From Paenibacillus mucilaginosus 3016 (lineage in GTDB: Bacteria; Bacillota; Bacilli; Paenibacillales; NBRC-103111), in the NCBI RefSeq assembly GCF_000250655.1, contig NC_016935.1:948001-1012000 (forward strand): 64,000 nucleotides of DNA, in the 5' to 3' direction. Below are positions 8,285-18,037 of this stretch, in pieces. Position numbers and translations under genes: made by a program. The notes beneath the pieces are model-generated. The model made no database searches. It was not told where the DNA came from and saw nothing but the letters and a program-made list of their open reading frames with translations. The first letter of the stretch is position 1. Every line of letters starts with the position of its first letter.

Positions 8285-9337
8285 ATGAGATCATGGATGA
8301 AGACAACGGCAGGCCTGATGCTCGCTGCCACGCTCGTGCTTACGGGCTGTGGCTCCAAACCGGCGCAGGAAGGCGCAGCGGGAGACAAGCCGGCGGCAGA
8401 GAAGCCGTCCGGCAGCAAGAAGGCGGAAGGCTTCAAGGTAGGTATGGTTACGGACATCGGCGGCGTTAACGACAAGTCGTTCAACCAGAGCGCCTGGGAA
8501 GGCCTGAAGAAAGTCGAAGCGGACACCGGCGCATCCGTGAAGTACCTGCAGAGCAAGAGCGATGCCGATTTCATCCCGAACCTGAACCAGTATATCAAAG
8601 ATAAATACAACCTCACCTGGGGGATCGGCTTCCTGATGGGCGACGCGATCAAGACGGTAGCTACCCAGAACCCGGATGCGAAGCTCGCCATCATCGACAA
8701 CGTGGTGGAAGCTCCTAACGTCGAGTCCGTTACGTTCGCCGAGCACGAAGGCGCGTACCTCGTCGGCGTCGTAGCCGGTCTGACCACGAAGACGAACAAC
8801 ATCGGCTTCGTCGGCGGTCTGGACATCCCGGTCATCAAGCGCTTCGAAGCGGGTTTCCGCGAAGGCGTGAAGGCCGTGAATCCGAACGCGAAGCTGACGA
8901 TCAACTACACGGGTGCCTTCGACAAGCCGGACCTCGGCAAGGCGGCGGCAGCGACCATCTACAACGACGGCGCGGACATCGTGTTCCATGCGGCGGGCGC
9001 AACCGGCAACGGGGTCTTCAACGAAGCGAAGGACCGCGTGAAGTCGGGCAAGAAGGTATGGGTTATCGGCGTGGACAAAGACCAGTCGCTTGAGTTCGGC
9101 GATGACGTTACGCTGACTTCGATGATCAAGCGCGTCGACCAGGCGGTCATCCGCGTAACGACGGACCTGATCGACGGCAAGTTCCAGGGCGGCAAGGTCG
9201 TTACGCTCGGCCTTAAGGACGACGGTGTAGGCCTGCCGGAGACATCCACGAAGAACGTACCCGCAGATGTGCTGAAGAAAGTAGATGAGTACAAAGCCAA
9301 AATCATCAGCGGCGAGATCAAAGTTCCGGAGAAGTAA
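8285..9337 (+). CDS. nupN: BMP-family substrate-binding lipoprotein of a nucleoside ABC importer
   Basis: A 350-residue lipoprotein: basic N-terminus, hydrophobic stretch, then lipobox LTGC (acylated Cys) and a flexible Gly/Lys linker. The mature part is a PBP1-type fold with the BMP signature (GMVTDIGGVNDKSFNQSAWE, then ADIVFHAAGATGNGVFNEA). BMP proteins bind purine nucleosides (PnrA, NupN). It heads a four-gene unit with an ATPase and two permeases whose lengths match B. subtilis NupNOPQ, a guanosine importer. The start is ATG 8285 after a G-run ribosome site; the longer frame upstream lacks one. No purine riboswitch was found upstream. Confidence 0.9.
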   Translation: MRSWMKTTAGLMLAATLVLTGCGSKPAQEGAAGDKPAAEKPSGSKKAEGFKVGMVTDIGGVNDKSFNQSAWEGLKKVEADTGASVKYLQSKSDADFIPNLNQYIKDKYNLTWGIGFLMGDAIKTVATQNPDAKLAIIDNVVEAPNVESVTFAEHEGAYLVGVVAGLTTKTNNIGFVGGLDIPVIKRFEAGFREGVKAVNPNAKLTINYTGAFDKPDLGKAAAATIYNDGADIVFHAAGATGNGVFNEAKDRVKSGKKVWVIGVDKDQSLEFGDDVTLTSMIKRVDQAVIRVTTDLIDGKFQGGKVVTLGLKDDGVGLPETSTKNVPADVLKKVDEYKAKIISGEIKVPEK

Positions 9338-9486
9338 GCCGAAGCGTTCGGTCCTTGCAGCTGCGCGGATTTTGGGATCCGTCCAAGATTACCAACATCA
9401 TAGTCCATGCACACACTCCGACAAGGCTGGTGTAATCACCGGCCTTGTCGTTTGATTTGAGCGCTGACAACAGAGGAGGAACGCCC

Positions 9487-11022
9487 ATGAGTACACCGGA
9501 AATGGCGGTTGAACTGCAGGGAATCACGAAGCGTTTTCCCGGCATCACAGCCAATGACGGCATCTCCTTCCAGCTGAGGAAGGGGGAAATCCACGCACTG
9601 CTCGGCGAGAACGGAGCGGGTAAATCGACGCTGATGAACATCCTGTTCGGCCTCTACCAGCCGGACGAGGGACAGATTCGTGTCCAAGGCAGGGAAGTGG
9701 CCATCGACTCCCCGACGAAAGCGATCGAGCTCGGGATCGGGATGGTGCACCAGCATTTCAAGCTGGTTCAGCCGTTCACCGTAACGGAGAACATCATCCT
9801 CGGCAGCGAGCCTCGCAAGGGGACCTCGATTAACTATAAAGCGGCCGAAGAGAAGGTCGCCCAGATCTCGGCGCAGTACGGCCTGATGGTCGACCCGAAG
9901 GCGAAGATTGAGGATATCTCGGTCGGCATGCAGCAGCGCGTGGAGATCTTGAAAACGCTCTATCGCGGAGCCGAGATTCTGATCTTCGACGAACCGACGG
10001 CGGTATTGACCCCGCAGGAGATCGGGGAGCTCATGGAGATTCTCCGCCTGCTGGCCCGGGAAGGCAAGTCGATTATTCTCATTACCCATAAGCTGAAAGA
10101 AATCATGGCGATTGCGGATACGTGTACGATCATCCGCAGGGGCAAGGTGATCGACTCCGTCAACGTCGCAGCGAGCTCGCCGCAGGAGCTGGCGGAGAAG
10201 ATGGTCGGCCGCAGCGTATCGTTCCGGGTGGAGAAGAGCAAGGCGCAGCCGGGCGAGAAGGTGCTCGAGGTGACGGATCTGCACGCGCTCGATAACCGGA
10301 AGGTGCCGGCGCTGAACGGCATCTCGCTGCAGGTGCGCGCAGGCGAGATTCTCGGCCTCGCCGGTGTCGACGGCAACGGGCAGAGCGAGCTCATCGAGGC
10401 GCTGACGGGGCTGCGTCCCGCCGTATCCGGCGAGATTCGGCTGAAGGGGCAGTCCCTGACGAATCTGCCGCCGCGAACGATCACTGAAGCGGGCGTATCG
10501 CATATTCCGGAGGACCGCCACAAGCACGGCCTCGTGCTCGACTTCACGATGAGCGAGAACATGGTGCTCGAGACGTATTACAAGCCGCCGTACAACCGGG
10601 GCGGTTTCCTGGACCGCAGCGCGATCGACCGGCAGGCGGAGCGCCTGATCCGCGATTTCGACGTGCGGACGCCGAGCATCTACAACAAGGCGCGGTCGCT
10701 CTCCGGGGGCAACCAGCAGAAGGCGATCATCGCCCGGGAGCTCGACAAGCAGCCGCAGCTGCTCATTGCGGCGCAGCCTACGCGGGGCCTGGACGTCGGT
10801 GCGATCGAGTTCGTGCACCGCAAGCTGATTGAGGCGCGGGATGAGGGCAAGGCCGTACTGCTCATCTCCTTCGAGCTCGATGAGATCCGCAACGTGTCCG
10901 ACCGGATCGCGGTCATCTCCGGCGGCCGGATCGTCGGCGAAGTGGATCCGGAGCTGACGAATGAAGAGGAGCTTGGCCTGCTCATGGCAGGCAGTGAAGG
11001 TAAAGGAGGCGCCCATGGATAA
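9487..11022 (+). CDS. nupO: Nucleoside ABC importer, double ATPase subunit
   Basis: A 511-residue protein with two fused ABC ATPase domains, as in RbsA/NupO importers. The first half has Walker A GENGAGKSTLM, the signature ISVGMQQRVEI and Walker B ILIFDEPTAVL. The second half has a degenerate P-loop (GVDGNGQSELIEAL), the signature SLSGGNQQKAI and an altered Walker B (LLIAAQPTRGL). In this family such asymmetry is usual and only one site may hydrolyse ATP efficiently. GAGGAGG precedes ATG 9487. The stop codon overlaps the start of the first permease by 8 bases, showing translational coupling. Confidence 0.93.
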   Translation: MSTPEMAVELQGITKRFPGITANDGISFQLRKGEIHALLGENGAGKSTLMNILFGLYQPDEGQIRVQGREVAIDSPTKAIELGIGMVHQHFKLVQPFTVTENIILGSEPRKGTSINYKAAEEKVAQISAQYGLMVDPKAKIEDISVGMQQRVEILKTLYRGAEILIFDEPTAVLTPQEIGELMEILRLLAREGKSIILITHKLKEIMAIADTCTIIRRGKVIDSVNVAASSPQELAEKMVGRSVSFRVEKSKAQPGEKVLEVTDLHALDNRKVPALNGISLQVRAGEILGLAGVDGNGQSELIEALTGLRPAVSGEIRLKGQSLTNLPPRTITEAGVSHIPEDRHKHGLVLDFTMSENMVLETYYKPPYNRGGFLDRSAIDRQAERLIRDFDVRTPSIYNKARSLSGGNQQKAIIARELDKQPQLLIAAQPTRGLDVGAIEFVHRKLIEARDEGKAVLLISFELDEIRNVSDRIAVISGGRIVGEVDPELTNEEELGLLMAGSEGKGGAHG

Positions 11023-12091
11023 ACTGATGCGCATCATGACAAAAGACTCGGCCCTCGTGCCCCTGGGAGCGATCCTGCTCGGTCTCCTGTTCGGCGCTCT
11101 GGTCATGCTGGTCGGAGGCTACAACCCCATCGTCGCATATGCTGCGCTGCTCGACAAAGTGTTCGGCAGCGCGTATGACTTCGGTGAAGCGGTACGTGAG
11201 ATTACGCCGCTTATTCTGACCGGTCTGGCCGTAGCGTTCGCGAACCGGACAGGTCTGTTCAATATCGGCGCCGAAGGCCAGTTCATCATGGGGATGACCG
11301 GCGCTTCGATCGTCGGGATCAAATTCGATCTCCCGTGGATCATCCACATGCCGCTGGCCGTCATCGCCGGTGCGGTGCTCGGCGGCCTGTGGGGCGGGCT
11401 GGCCGGTTATCTCAAGGCCAAGCGCGGCGTGAACGAGGTGATCACGTCCATCATGCTGAACTGGACGGCGCTGTTCCTGGCGAACTACATTGTGAATGCA
11501 TTCCTGCTCCAGCCGGGGCAGCAGCGTTCCTATGAGATCCATGAGTCGGCCTCCCTCACGATCGGATGGCTCTCCGAGCTCATGGGCAATGCCCGGGTTC
11601 ACTGGGGGACGCTCATCGCACTCGCCGGTGCGGCGATCTTCTATATCGTGCTGTGGCGGACGCGGCAGGGGTACGAGCTCCGCGCCGTAGGCCACAACCC
11701 GGAGGCCGCAAGGTATGCCGGGATGAACGTCAACAGCAACATTGTCCGCGCCATGTTCATCGGCGGCGTATTCGCGGGACTGGCCGGCGTGGTCGATGTG
11801 CTGGGGGTCTTCCACTACCAGACCGTGATGGCCGGTTCACCGGGCTACGGGTTCGACGGGGTGGCGGTCGCGCTGCTCGGCGGGAACAATCCGATCGGCG
11901 TCGTACTGGCCGCGATCCTCTTCGGATCGCTGACGTACGGCTCGGCGGGCATGAGCTTCGCCGCGGACGTACCGCCGGAGATCATCCGCGTCGTCATCGG
12001 CTCCGTGATCTTCTTCATCGCTGCCCATGGCATTGTACGCGGGCTGATCCGCCCGCTGAAGGGCAAATCCAAGAAAGAGGGGGCGGCTTAA
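11015..12091 (+). CDS. nupP: Nucleoside ABC importer permease 1
   Basis: Integral membrane permease of 358 residues with eight or more hydrophobic segments. It has the BPD_transp_2 pattern of NupP/RbsC-like proteins (FNIGAEGQFIMGMTGA, NWTALFLANYIVNAF, GVAVALLGGNNPIG). ATG 11015 is preceded by AAAGGAGG and overlaps the ATPase gene. The second permease starts two bases after its stop codon. It forms the translocation channel with NupQ. Confidence 0.92.
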   Translation: MDKLMRIMTKDSALVPLGAILLGLLFGALVMLVGGYNPIVAYAALLDKVFGSAYDFGEAVREITPLILTGLAVAFANRTGLFNIGAEGQFIMGMTGASIVGIKFDLPWIIHMPLAVIAGAVLGGLWGGLAGYLKAKRGVNEVITSIMLNWTALFLANYIVNAFLLQPGQQRSYEIHESASLTIGWLSELMGNARVHWGTLIALAGAAIFYIVLWRTRQGYELRAVGHNPEAARYAGMNVNSNIVRAMFIGGVFAGLAGVVDVLGVFHYQTVMAGSPGYGFDGVAVALLGGNNPIGVVLAAILFGSLTYGSAGMSFAADVPPEIIRVVIGSVIFFIAAHGIVRGLIRPLKGKSKKEGAA

Positions 12092-12092
12092 C

Positions 12093-13055
12093 ATGGATCT
12101 GCTGCTGAAGCTCGGCGAGCTGATCAATATCACACTGGTGTTCTCCACCGCCCTCATCTTCACCGCAATGGGCGGGATCTTCTCGGAGAAGTCCGGCGTC
12201 GTCAACATCGGTCTCGAAGGACTGATGGTCTCCGGCGCCTTCGCTGCGGCGGTGGCTACGTATACGGCCGAGGAAGCGGGCATGGGGGCGGCGTCCCCTT
12301 GGGTCGGGCTGATCGCGGCCCTGCTCTTCGGCGTCATATTCTCCTTAATCCATGCGGTTGCCACGGTGACCTTCAAGGCCGATCAGGTGGTCAGCGGGGT
12401 CGTCATCAACTTCCTCGCGGCCGGTCTGACGGTTTATCTCGTCAAAATTATGTATGACGGTGCGGGACAGACCGAGACGCTGAACGAAGTGTTCAGCAAG
12501 GTGAAGATTCCGTTCCTGTCGGACATTCCGGTCATCGGCAAAGGTTTCTTCGAGGCTTACCCGACGACCTATCTGGCCATTTTCATTGTAGCGCTGACCT
12601 ATTATGTGCTCTATAAAACGCCCTTCGGCCTCCGGCTGCGTTCGGTCGGCGAGCATCCGGGCGCAGCGGATACGATGGGGATCCGCGTCTCCCGCTACCG
12701 GTACCTCGGCGTCATGATCTCCGGTGCCTTGGCGGGTCTCGGCGGAGCAACTATCACGCTGACAACGACGAGTTCCTTCTCGCATAACACGGTATCGGGC
12801 CAGGGCTTCATCGCTCTGGCGGCGATGATCTTCGGCAAATGGCATCCGCTCGGCGCCCTGGGTGCGGCGATGTTCTTCGGCTTCTCCCAGGCGATCCGCA
12901 ACTTCGTGCAGCTGTTCGACTTTGCCAAGGGAATTCCGATGGAGTTCCTGTACATGCTGCCGTATGTGCTGACGATCCTGGTGCTGGCCGGAGCGGTCGG
13001 CCGGGCGAAGGCGCCGTCGGCCCTCGGCGAAGCTTACGATCCGGGCAAGCGGTAA
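12093..13055 (+). CDS. nupQ: Nucleoside ABC importer permease 2
   Basis: A 320-residue integral membrane permease, homologous in layout to NupP. It has the family motifs EKSGVVNIGLEGLMV, VVSGVVINFLAAGLT and GFIALAAMIFGKWHPLGAL. The gap to nupP is a single base, and the ribosome site (AGAGGGGG) lies inside the nupP end, so the four genes form one operon. A long perfect terminator follows. Confidence 0.92.
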   Translation: MDLLLKLGELINITLVFSTALIFTAMGGIFSEKSGVVNIGLEGLMVSGAFAAAVATYTAEEAGMGAASPWVGLIAALLFGVIFSLIHAVATVTFKADQVVSGVVINFLAAGLTVYLVKIMYDGAGQTETLNEVFSKVKIPFLSDIPVIGKGFFEAYPTTYLAIFIVALTYYVLYKTPFGLRLRSVGEHPGAADTMGIRVSRYRYLGVMISGALAGLGGATITLTTTSSFSHNTVSGQGFIALAAMIFGKWHPLGALGAAMFFGFSQAIRNFVQLFDFAKGIPMEFLYMLPYVLTILVLAGAVGRAKAPSALGEAYDPGKR

Positions 13056-13070
13056 TAACGCAAATACCGA

Positions 13071-13117
13071 AAGGCGGCTCCCGCTCTGTATGACAGAGCG
13101 GGAGCCGCCTTTTTTGG
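13071..13117 (+). terminator. Strong terminator of the nucleoside importer operon
   Basis: An 18-bp perfect stem (13071-13088 with 13094-13111) with a 5-base loop is followed by six T. The A-rich left side may also stop transcription from the right, where the genes run on the minus strand. Confidence 0.95.
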
Positions 13118-13217
13118 GTATCACGGGCCGATAGGCTGCGCTGTGCCAAGCCCCGTCACAGAGCGTGCCGGTGGGGCCGCCGGATCAGCGGTGCAGCGGA
13201 GAACACCCGCCGCAGGC

Positions 13218-13952
13218 TCACAGCTCCTCCGTCTCCTCTTCCTCGCCGGAGCCGCCCTCGGCATAGCCTTCGGACAGGATCCCGCCGAAGGGCGTGAGCC
13301 AGCGGCGGGTGAGCGCGGCCAGCGGCTCCTTGTGACCGGAGCCGTAGTACGCCTCCAGCGCCGCATGCAGCTCGCCGGCGGCCGCCGCATCGCAGCGCTG
13401 CAGGCCCCGCTGCAGCCACTTGCCGTCGCCGAGCCACTCGCCCCGCGTGCGCAGAGCGAAGGCGGCGAGCTGCTCCGCCAGCTTCGCGGCGATGAAGAGC
13501 GCTTCCTCGCGCCGCGGGCAGCCCTCGAAGTCGGCCAGGGATTCGCCAAGCCCGTAGCGGGCCTGGCGCAGCTCCTGCCGGCTCCAGGGCGGCGGGCCCG
13601 CGAGCAGGTCGCTCCGCGCTTCGGCGACGATGCCCCGCACCTCCTCCGCGCCGAAGAGGATCCTCCCCTCGGCACACATCCGCAGGAGGGAGGGGATGGC
13701 TGTCTCGACCGCGAGGTCGAAGAAGTAGCGGTAGGTCTCCTTCGTCAGGACGAAAGCCTCGATGATCCAGCCTTCCGACTGATAGGTTCGCCGGAAGGGG
13801 CTCTGCTGGCTCTCGTCGAAGATCACGAGATCGAGATCCGAGGAGGGGGTGGCTTCCCCCTGGACGGTGCTGCCTGCCAGCAGAGCCGCTTCACAGGCGG
13901 GAAATTCCCGCCGGATGAATCTTCGGGCCGTCTCCTCTGCGCTGCCTCTCAT
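13218..13952 (-). CDS. Nucleotidyltransferase-domain protein
   Basis: A 244-residue protein with the Pol-beta/KNTase nucleotidyltransferase motif near residues 22-42: AALLAGSTVQGEATPSSDLD (GS, then D-x-D). The rest is helical and resembles the C-terminal half of kanamycin-type and stand-alone nucleotidyltransferases. The target, whether a small molecule, RNA or protein, is unknown. The C-terminus is very acidic (GEEEETEEL). The start is set by GGCAGGAGG just upstream of ATG 13952. It lies downstream of the methyltransferase on the same strand with a gap of about 190 bases. Confidence 0.8.
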   Translation of the reverse strand: MRGSAEETARRFIRREFPACEAALLAGSTVQGEATPSSDLDLVIFDESQQSPFRRTYQSEGWIIEAFVLTKETYRYFFDLAVETAIPSLLRMCAEGRILFGAEEVRGIVAEARSDLLAGPPPWSRQELRQARYGLGESLADFEGCPRREEALFIAAKLAEQLAAFALRTRGEWLGDGKWLQRGLQRCDAAAAGELHAALEAYYGSGHKEPLAALTRRWLTPFGGILSEGYAEGGSGEEEETEEL

Positions 13953-14144
13953 GTTACGCACCTCCTGCCGAATTGCTGCGGGCGCCGTACAACCGTTCAC
14001 CCTGGTGCAGACAGCATATGCGCACAGGGGCCGATCCATGCCCGAAGGCGCTGCCAAGGGGGAGGGGGGAGCCCGCCCCGCCCGGCGGACACTGCACAGT
14101 CGAGAGTCCGTGCAGGCCGACGAATGCGAAGGCCAAGCGCGCTC

Positions 14145-14867
14145 CTATTTGCGCGCAAGAAACAGGGCGTGGGCCAGCGAGGCCTGATGAGCCTCCAGCA
14201 GCTCGTCGTGGGCCAGGGAGGTCTGCCATACGGCGGCATCCAGGATCGCTCCCTGATCCATGAGCTGATGGGGGTCGGGATGCTCCGCCAGATCGTCGCC
14301 GGGCGGCCGGCCGAACGGCAGGCGGTCCCACGACTCGGCCGCGGAGAACCCGGCGCGGAGCAGCTCTTCCTTCCAGGCCTCCTCGTCAAGAAGGCCGCCG
14401 AAGCCGAAGAAGCCTGCCAGCTGGTCGTAAGCCTCCCGGGTGATAGGGCCGGCGAGAATCAGTTCGCGGTCGTACAGAAGACCGCCCGGGGCCAGGACCC
14501 GGCAGTACTCGCGCAGCGCGTCGGGAATGGAGGCGAAATTCGTCACCGATTCGGCGAGCACGACATCGAATGAGCCCTCTTCGAACGGAAGGGCCGTAAT
14601 GCTGCCTTCCGCAAAATGCACCTGTACACCTTGCAGCTCCGCGCGCCGCACCGCCTTCGCCAGCATCTCCGGGCGGATATCTAGGCCGGTGACCCGCATG
14701 CCCAGCCCGGCGAGATGGCAGGCGGTCCGTCCCGTCCCGCAGCCGACTTCCAGCACCCGGCTGCCGGAGGGCAGGGGGAAGCGGCGCAGCTGGGACAGCG
14801 TGGCCGAGAAGCCGCCGGGATGGGCGCTCGAGGCGCCAAGGCGGGTAAGCATATCCAAATAATCCAT
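14145..14867 (-). CDS. SAM-dependent methyltransferase (class I)
   Basis: A 240-residue cytosolic Rossmann-type methyltransferase. Motif I is VLEVGCGTGRTACHLAGLG, followed by the acidic VTGLDIRPEMLAKA, motif II FAEGSITALPFEEGSFDVVL and ALREYCRVLAPGGLL. This is the Methyltransf_11 pattern. The substrate is not inferable. The start follows AGGAGGAATTCCT. The C-terminal 100 residues carry an extra helical region without recognisable motif. Confidence 0.88.
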   Translation of the reverse strand: MDYLDMLTRLGASSAHPGGFSATLSQLRRFPLPSGSRVLEVGCGTGRTACHLAGLGMRVTGLDIRPEMLAKAVRRAELQGVQVHFAEGSITALPFEEGSFDVVLAESVTNFASIPDALREYCRVLAPGGLLYDRELILAGPITREAYDQLAGFFGFGGLLDEEAWKEELLRAGFSAAESWDRLPFGRPPGDDLAEHPDPHQLMDQGAILDAAVWQTSLAHDELLEAHQASLAHALFLARK

Positions 14868-15081
14868 AGGAATTCCTCCTGTCAGGCCGCTTAGACGTTT
14901 TTCCATTGTATGCGGGAGGAGTACCGCTGGATAGGGATGGGTGTCCCGGCCCGCGGCATGAATTCCCGCTTCACCTTATTTGCATCAGAGCAGGACCTCA
15001 GCTGCAACTTTTTTCCGGGAATGGGATGCGCGGCGGAATGAAAGGCTACCATGGTAGTCTTTTCATTGGAGGGTTCATGGC

Positions 15082-16230
15082 ATGACAGCAGGCAAGATCA
15101 GAAGGCTTCTGCAGGTGCTTCTCGGGTTTTCGGCTCTGCTGCTGGCGGCGAATGCCGCATCGGCAGGGGGAAGAGCCAAGGAGGCGCCGGGGCCTGTAAC
15201 CATTACAATCCAATCGTCACCGGAGAGCGGCCTTGTCACCGAGCTTGTCGTCCGCTCCCCGGCCGTCACCAGAGCACTATCCAAGGCGAAAAAGGAGCCG
15301 GATTCCCGCTCCCCGCTGACCGATACGTATATCACCTGGAAGGATGGCGGGACGAGCCGGCGGTTCGCCGTGGATGAGAGCGGGAACTGGCACGAAGAGG
15401 CAGCCGGATTGCGCTGGGAACTGTCCGGGGCCGAGCTCGAGGCGTACATTGAAGCAGCGCGGGCGGCACATTACGGCAGACTCCTTCCCTGGGAGGAAGC
15501 CAAGAAGACGGTGGCGATGAAAAGCATCTGCACCGTTACGGATCTCGAAACGGGGCTGAGCTTCAAGGCGCAGCGGCGTGCGGGCCGCAGTCATGCCGAT
15601 ATGCAGCCGGTCACGAAGGCAGACACCGCCATCATGAAGGAGATCTACGGCGGCTCGTGGAGCTGGCACCGCCGGGCGGTACTGGTGAGCAGGGAAGGCG
15701 GTCCTGCGATCGCCGCTTCGATGCACGGCATGCCCCATGGAGGGGACGGCATTCCGGGGAACGGGTTCTCGGGGCACTTCTGCATTCATTTCCTGGGCAG
15801 CTCCACACACGGATCGAAGAATGTGGACCCCGATCATCAGTGGATGGTGTATAAAGCCGCGGGACGCTTGGACGAGGCGCTGCGCGAAGCAAGCCCTTAC
15901 GGGGTGGCGCAGGCTTTTCTGGTTGCCCTGAACCAGCAAGAGACCGGCCTGCTGCAGCGGATCTTTGCGGATCCGAAGCACCCGCAGCTCCTGCATTTTC
16001 AGGCGGCCATGAAGGAGATTCAAGGCATCAGGGCCAAGGAGCCGAAGGAGCTTCCGGAGCCTCCGGGGGAGGATGCGACGACGGCGGAGATCCTCTTGGA
16101 CACGACCGTTTACCGGGAAGGCCACAAGCCCGAGCATCAGGTCTTCCACTTCCGGATGAAACGCGGCGGCAAGGACGCCCCTTGGCAGATTGAGGATCTG
16201 TCGATTACCGCATCAGCCCCTTCCATGTGA
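15082..16230 (+). CDS. Secreted protein with an L,D-transpeptidase-like His/Cys core
   Basis: A 382-residue exported protein: signal peptide at residues 1-28 (RRLLQVLLGFSALLLAANAA followed by SAGG). A middle region (about 180-265) contains ASMHGMPHGGDGI and GFSGHFCIHFLGSSTHG. This H...H...SGHxC-H arrangement resembles the YkuD-like His-Cys active site and is found in uncharacterised secreted Firmicute proteins. The C-terminal 100 residues form a beta-rich domain. A cell-wall role is plausible but unproven. GGAGGG is well placed before ATG 15082. The terminator overlaps the stop codon. Confidence 0.6.
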   Translation: MTAGKIRRLLQVLLGFSALLLAANAASAGGRAKEAPGPVTITIQSSPESGLVTELVVRSPAVTRALSKAKKEPDSRSPLTDTYITWKDGGTSRRFAVDESGNWHEEAAGLRWELSGAELEAYIEAARAAHYGRLLPWEEAKKTVAMKSICTVTDLETGLSFKAQRRAGRSHADMQPVTKADTAIMKEIYGGSWSWHRRAVLVSREGGPAIAASMHGMPHGGDGIPGNGFSGHFCIHFLGSSTHGSKNVDPDHQWMVYKAAGRLDEALREASPYGVAQAFLVALNQQETGLLQRIFADPKHPQLLHFQAAMKEIQGIRAKEPKELPEPPGEDATTAEILLDTTVYREGHKPEHQVFHFRMKRGGKDAPWQIEDLSITASAPSM

Positions 16231-16240
16231 AGGGGTTTTT
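16217..16240 (+). terminator. Terminator overlapping the stop codon
   Basis: CCCCTTC (16217-16223) pairs with GAAGGGG (16229-16235), followed by five T. The TGA stop of the secreted protein lies within the hairpin. Confidence 0.85.
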
Positions 16241-16529
16241 CTCGTCGGGACGGGAGACTATGACGGAAGCTGTCAAGGTTAGGCCTTATAGTGGTTGCAT
16301 ACGAGCTTTGAGCACAGGGAATGGATGGGTTGCATTTCCGTATGGAGGGAGAGTTTGGATAAAATAAAATTCTCCGGTACTGCTGTGGGGACTTCCAGGA
16401 TATAGTAAGAGCAGCGCCAATACTTACGAACCATTATTAACTTACATGGAGTAATTGCCAGGGATGTATTGGAGGCTCCCATAGAGAGAGACGAATCATT
16501 CGGATATCGCCAAAAAGGAGAGTGTAATC

Positions 16530-17936
16530 ATGCAGTCGCCGGCAGCTCCCGCGTCCGCTTCGGGCGTGTCTCTTGACGTACGCCGTACCGCACCCTGGAT
16601 TATCTTCATCATATTCTTCGGCGTCTTGAACGAAACGGTCTTCAATGTCTCCACGCCAAGCATTGCCGCCCAATACGGACTGTCTTCCTCAGGGGTCAGC
16701 TGGGTGGTCACGACCTTCATCCTGTTCTTCGGGATCGGTTCGGTTATTTACGGCAAGCTGTCAGACATCTACAGCCTCAAGAAGCTGATTGTGATCGGCA
16801 TTGTCATCTATAACGCGGGATCCGTTCTCGGGATTCTGCTTCAGTCTTCCTATGCCATGGTCATTGCGGCCAGAGCCATCCAGGGGGCCGGTGCTTCGGC
16901 GATTCCAGCCCTCATCATGGTGGTAGTCGCGCGGTACTTCTCCATGGAGGACCGGGGCAAGGTCTTCGGCATCCTGAACTCGACCGTTGCGTTCGCAGTG
17001 GGCGTGGGTCCGGTAATCGGCGGCCTGGTATCGGCCCGGCTCCACTGGTCCCTGCTGTTCCTTATCCCGCTGTTCACGCTGATCTCCATTCCGTTCTTCC
17101 GTAAAGTGCTTCCCGAAGAGAAGCCCGCCGGCGGCCGTGTCGATGTGCTGGGGGCAGGACTGATCGGACTCGGCATCGCCGGACTGATTCTCTTCCTGAC
17201 GGAGCCGCGCTGGTACTGGCTGGCTGGCGGGATCGGGCTGCTGGTCTGGTTCGCCGTCCATATCCGGCGGACTTCCCAGCCGTTCATCGAGCCCTCGCTG
17301 CTGCGCAGCCCTTTGTTCCGCAGCGGTCTGATCGTGGCTTTTATCATGTTCAGCACGGTGATGGGCATCATGTTCGCCCTGCCGTTCATATTGACCGGAC
17401 TCAAGGGGCTCACGACGAGCGGGGTAGGCTGGGTGCTGTTCCCGGGAGCCATCTCGGCCGTTGTGTTTGGTCCGATCGGCGGGACGCTGGCCGATAAGCA
17501 GGGCAACCCGAAGGTGGTGCTGCTCGGCGCACTGCTGCTCAGCGGATCGCTGCTCCTGCTGTCGTTTCTGCTGCCTTTGGCCCCCTGGGTCATTGCCGTT
17601 CCGCTCGTGCTTCTGTATATCGGCCTCTCCTTCATCCAGACGGCTCTGGCGAACAGTGTATCCCAGACCTTGTCCCTGCAGGAGACGGGGATCGGCATGG
17701 GACTGTTCAACCTGGTCGGCTTTATCTCCGGAGCGGTGGGGTCGGCGCTCGTGGGCCGGGTCCTGGACCAGGGGCTGCTGGGATTCCGCCTGAATCCGCT
17801 TGTGGCGGATCCCGGTGCATGGGCTTACAGCAATCTCATGCTGGTCTTCGCCCTTGCGATTCTGCTCGGAACTCTCCTGTACTTCCGGGCTTACGGGTTC
17901 AAGCTGCGCCGCCCCCGGACTTCCCCTTCGGGCTGA
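16530..17936 (+). CDS. MFS drug-exporter-type transporter (DHA2-like)
   Basis: A 468-residue integral membrane protein with about 14 hydrophobic segments. It has the MFS motif A loop (GSVIYGKLSDIYSLKKL), an antiporter-type motif C (GVGPVIGGLVSARLHW) and the second half repeat (GPIGGTLADKQGNPK). Overall it resembles the Tet(L)/QacA-type proton antiporters. The exported compound is unknown. The leader (16241-16529) is about 290 bases long and non-coding, which leaves room for attenuation control, but no structure could be assigned. AAAAAGGAGA precedes ATG 16530. A strong terminator follows. Confidence 0.88.
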   Translation: MQSPAAPASASGVSLDVRRTAPWIIFIIFFGVLNETVFNVSTPSIAAQYGLSSSGVSWVVTTFILFFGIGSVIYGKLSDIYSLKKLIVIGIVIYNAGSVLGILLQSSYAMVIAARAIQGAGASAIPALIMVVVARYFSMEDRGKVFGILNSTVAFAVGVGPVIGGLVSARLHWSLLFLIPLFTLISIPFFRKVLPEEKPAGGRVDVLGAGLIGLGIAGLILFLTEPRWYWLAGGIGLLVWFAVHIRRTSQPFIEPSLLRSPLFRSGLIVAFIMFSTVMGIMFALPFILTGLKGLTTSGVGWVLFPGAISAVVFGPIGGTLADKQGNPKVVLLGALLLSGSLLLLSFLLPLAPWVIAVPLVLLYIGLSFIQTALANSVSQTLSLQETGIGMGLFNLVGFISGAVGSALVGRVLDQGLLGFRLNPLVADPGAWAYSNLMLVFALAILLGTLLYFRAYGFKLRRPRTSPSG

Positions 17937-17953
17937 CTGCCACAACGAGGCTT

Positions 17954-17983
17954 CCCCCGTGCCAAGAGGCGCGGGGGTTTTTG
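17954..17983 (+). terminator. Rho-independent terminator of the MFS gene
   Basis: A 10-bp stem with one G-T pair (CCCCCGTGCC with GGCGCGGGGG) and an AAGA loop is followed by five T. Confidence 0.9.
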
Positions 17984-18037
17984 TTATGCTGCATGCATGA
18001 TGGGGGAAAAGATGGAGATGCCGGGCTCCTGCACCGA

